This document shows, piece after piece, positions 16,737-18,735 of a DNA stretch of 18,735 nt; positions within the stretch are counted from its first letter, which is position 1, and each line of letters starts with the position of its first letter. The stretch is from positions 1-18,735 of the forward strand of contig CALKKN010000129.1 of assembly GCA_937995275.1 (NCBI GenBank). Reading direction: 5' to 3'. The notes under the pieces were generated by a model. The model was not told the origin of the DNA. It did no database searches and was given only the letters and a program-made list of their open reading frames with translations. A program made the position numbers and the translations under genes. The stretch comes from an uncultured Lysobacterales bacterium. GTDB lineage: Bacteria; Pseudomonadota; Gammaproteobacteria; Xanthomonadales; SZUA-36.

Positions 16737-17834
16737 TCAGTTCCTGTTCGCGGGCTGCAGCCGGATTCGCAGGTCGTCACCGAACCGGGCTGTCTCCACC
16801 AGTTTAAAGTGCGTTCTTTCCGCCATCGATTCAAGCGGACCGAGCCGGAAGGGGCCAGGGCCGCCCTCCCCCAGCAGCACCGGTGCCTGGTAGATCAAGA
16901 CCTCGTCCACCAGGCCGGCTTCGAGCAGTGCGCCGCACAGCCGTCCGCCCGCCTCGACCTGGACTTCGTTGATCTCCCGGCCGGCCAGCGCCTTCAGCAG
17001 TTCGCCCAGGTCGACGCCCCCTGCCGCTGCCGGCAGGGGTAGCGCCTCGATGCCCAGGTCAGCCAGCGCGGCGGGCACCTCGCGGCTGCAGTCACCGGCC
17101 AATACCGTGATCTCCGGACCGTCCAGGATGCGGCTGCCGGGCGGTATCCGCCAACGGCTGTCTGCCACGACCCGCAGGGGCTGCAGGACGGGCCCTTCGA
17201 CGCGGGCGTTCATCCGGGGATTGTCCGCCAGCACCGTGCCGATCCCGGTCAGTATCGCCGAGGATCGCGCCCGCCAGCGCTGCACATCGCGTCTCGATTC
17301 CGCATTGCTGATCCACTTGCTCTCGCCCGAGGGCAGCGCGGTGCGGCCGTCCAGGCTAATGGCGCTCTTGACGCGAACCCAGGGGCGCCCCTTGCGCATG
17401 CGCGAGAAGAAGCCGCAGTTCAGGGCCTCGGCCTCGTCCACCAACAGCCCTGCCTCGACCTCTATGCCGCCGGCCCGCAGGCGCTCGATGCCGCCGCCGT
17501 CCACCGCCGGGTTGGGGTCCGTGCTGGCGATGACCACCCGCGCGAGGCCCGCCTCCAGCAGCGCGTCCACGCACGGCGGGGTGCGGCCGTGGTGGCTGCA
17601 GGGTTCGAGCGTGACGTAGGCCGTCAGCCCGCCTACCGAGCGGCCCGCGTCCCTCAGGGCGACGATTTCGGCATGCGGCCCACCGGCCCGTTCGTGCCAG
17701 CCGCGGCCGACGATGGACCCGGAATCCGCGATCACACAGCCGACCCGTGGATTGGGGTCGGTCGTAAACAGACCCCTTTCGGCCAGTTGCAGGGCGGTGG
17801 CCATGCATTCGCGATCGAAATCGGAAAAGCTCAC
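16737..17834 (-). CDS. ribD: RibD, bifunctional pyrimidine deaminase/reductase
   Basis: RibD carries out the deamination and the side-chain reduction of the pyrimidine intermediate of riboflavin synthesis. The 365-residue protein has an N-terminal cytidine-deaminase-like domain with the zinc site HAE (54-56) and EPCSHHGRTPPC (77-88; Cys79, Cys88), and a C-terminal NADPH-dependent reductase domain (about 148-360) with VKSAISLDGRTA (155-166), WISNAESR and VEAGGRLCGALLEAGLVDE. The start is a GTG overlapping the nrdR stop (GTGA); no strong ribosome site precedes it, so coupling to nrdR is likely. An in-frame ATG at residue 11 would cut into the conserved first helix. Confidence 0.97.
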   Translation of the reverse strand: MSFSDFDRECMATALQLAERGLFTTDPNPRVGCVIADSGSIVGRGWHERAGGPHAEIVALRDAGRSVGGLTAYVTLEPCSHHGRTPPCVDALLEAGLARVVIASTDPNPAVDGGGIERLRAGGIEVEAGLLVDEAEALNCGFFSRMRKGRPWVRVKSAISLDGRTALPSGESKWISNAESRRDVQRWRARSSAILTGIGTVLADNPRMNARVEGPVLQPLRVVADSRWRIPPGSRILDGPEITVLAGDCSREVPAALADLGIEALPLPAAAGGVDLGELLKALAGREINEVQVEAGGRLCGALLEAGLVDEVLIYQAPVLLGEGGPGPFRLGPLESMAERTHFKLVETARFGDDLRIRLQPANRN

Positions 17835-18358
17835 TTGCCGTGCCGTTCGTCGGCCCCGGGTTTCGGTTCCAGCAGGGAGATCTGACGCTTGTCGTTGTCA
17901 CCCGGCGCCGATCGCTCCAGCCGCTCGATGACGTCCCGGAAGGCCTGAACGTCTTCGAACCGCTTGTAGACGGAGGCGAAACGGACATAGGCCACCTGGT
18001 CCAGCCTGCTCAGCTCGCGCATGACCCACTCACCGACCAACGAGCTGGGAATTTCGGAGTCCTCCACCGTGCTGATCTGCCGCAACAGGGCGCGGATGGT
18101 CCGCTCGAGTTCGCGGGTCTCCACCGGACGCTTCTCCAGCGCGCGCAGCATGCCGGTGCGCAGCTTCTCTTCGGAAAAAGCCTCCCGCGTGCCGTCAGAC
18201 TTGATGATGCGCGGCGCCTTGATTTCCGGCGCCTCATAGGTATTGAATCTTGAACCACACTCCTCGCATTGGCGGCGCCGCCTGATCTGCAAGCCATCGC
18301 GGGTCAGCCGGGAATCGACCACCCGGGTACTGTCATGGCTGCAAAAAGGACACCACAT
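17831..18358 (-). CDS. nrdR: NrdR, ribonucleotide reductase repressor
   Basis: NrdR is a zinc-finger and ATP-cone repressor of ribonucleotide reductase genes that senses ATP/dATP. The 175-residue product has the zinc ribbon with Cys3, Cys6, Cys31 and Cys34 (MWCPFC and CEECG), the arginine-rich RRRRQ between them, and an ATP-cone domain (about 47-137) beginning at PRIIKSDGTREAFSEEKL. Residue 2 is Trp, where His or Arg is common; residues after about 150 form a variable tail. It follows glyA by 12 bases and overlaps ribD. No NrdR box was looked for beyond the window, since its targets are not here. Confidence 0.97.
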   Translation of the reverse strand: MWCPFCSHDSTRVVDSRLTRDGLQIRRRRQCEECGSRFNTYEAPEIKAPRIIKSDGTREAFSEEKLRTGMLRALEKRPVETRELERTIRALLRQISTVEDSEIPSSLVGEWVMRELSRLDQVAYVRFASVYKRFEDVQAFRDVIERLERSAPGDNDKRQISLLEPKPGADERHGK

Positions 18359-18370
18359 CAGGAAACCAGC

Positions 18371-18735
18371 CTAATCGGCGTAAACCGGGTGCTTGCCGCA
18401 CAGCGCCAGGGCGCGACTCTTGGCGTCCTGCTCTACAGCGTCATCGCCCAGGCTGTCCAGTACGTCGCAGATGATTTCGGCCAGTTCCTGGCAGTCCGCA
18501 ACGGTAAATCCACGGGTTGTGATCGCTGGCGTGCCCAACCTCAGGCCGCTGGTCACGAAGGGCGAGCGGGGCTCGCCGGGAACGGTGTTCTTGTTAACCG
18601 TTATGAAAGCGCGTCCGAGTGACTCTTCTGCTTGCTTGCCAGTGAATTCCCAGCCAATAAGGTCCACCAGGAGCAGATGGTTGTCGGTGCCGTTCGAAAC
18701 GATTTTGTAACCACGCTCCATTATGACTGCTGCCA
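18371..18735 (-). CDS. glyA: GlyA, C-terminal part of serine hydroxymethyltransferase
   Basis: Only the last 120 or so codons are in the window; the gene enters from the right edge. GlyA interconverts serine and glycine with tetrahydrofolate and is the main source of one-carbon units. The visible part carries [19 protein letters not shown], a conserved stretch of the small domain, then [24 protein letters not shown], a second hallmark including the Arg that binds the substrate carboxylate. The frame continues without a stop to the window edge (AAVIMERGY), so the ATG at 18719-18721 is internal. It is the first visible gene of the operon that continues with nrdR. Confidence 0.97.
   Translation of the reverse strand, partial: AAVIMERGYKIVSNGTDNHLLLVDLIGWEFTGKQAEESLGRAFITVNKNTVPGEPRSPFVTSGLRLGTPAITTRGFTVADCQELAEIICDVLDSLGDDAVEQDAKSRALALCGKHPVYAD

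Overview
This window is core, housekeeping DNA from a GC-rich gammaproteobacterium. Nearly every base is assigned to a recognisable conserved gene, and no stretch over 300 bases lacks one. Three things suggest relatives of the Xanthomonadales or Chromatiales: the missing murD between mraY and ftsW, a FtsW with QVVEAVK where QPSELAK is usual, and GTAG-headed REP-like sequences. That placement rests on remembered family knowledge and is tentative.

Region 1 (1-8564, all on the minus strand, so transcription runs from high to low coordinates) is the first part of the division and cell-wall (dcw) cluster: mraZ, rsmH, ftsL, ftsI, murE, murF, mraY, ftsW and the start of murG. The genes sit almost without gaps, mostly with 1-4 bp stop/start overlaps. 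Together they make the UDP-MurNAc-pentapeptide (MurE, MurF), load it on the lipid carrier (MraY, MurG), and polymerise and crosslink it at the septum (FtsW, FtsI, with FtsL as divisome scaffold). MraZ is the regulator. A good sigma70-type promoter (8615-8643) and a 10-bp-phased array of GTGG repeats (8571-8606), very likely the MraZ operator, lie just upstream of mraZ.

Region 2 (8565-9267) holds the RNase P RNA gene rnpB (minus strand) and, behind it, an inverted pair of GTAG/REP-like sequences. No protein gene is seen there.

Region 3 (9268-12520) holds rsmI (16S rRNA methyltransferase, minus) diverging from lpoA-yraN (plus). LpoA is an outer-membrane lipoprotein that activates the penicillin-binding protein PBP1A, so it links functionally to the cell-wall genes of region 1.

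Region 4 (12551-18735, all minus) is the tightly packed operon glyA (partial)-nrdR-ribD-ribE-ribBX-ribH-nusB-thiL-pgpA. It covers one-carbon metabolism, ribonucleotide reductase control, most of riboflavin synthesis, transcription antitermination, thiamine diphosphate synthesis and phosphatidylglycerol synthesis. The ribB gene product carries a degenerate GTP cyclohydrolase II-like domain (RibBX type), so the true GTP cyclohydrolase II must be encoded elsewhere.

I found no mobile gene, CRISPR array, phage gene or plainly new system. The points most worth a second look are the absent murD, the degenerate RibA-like domain, the MraZ operator and the REP pair beside rnpB.
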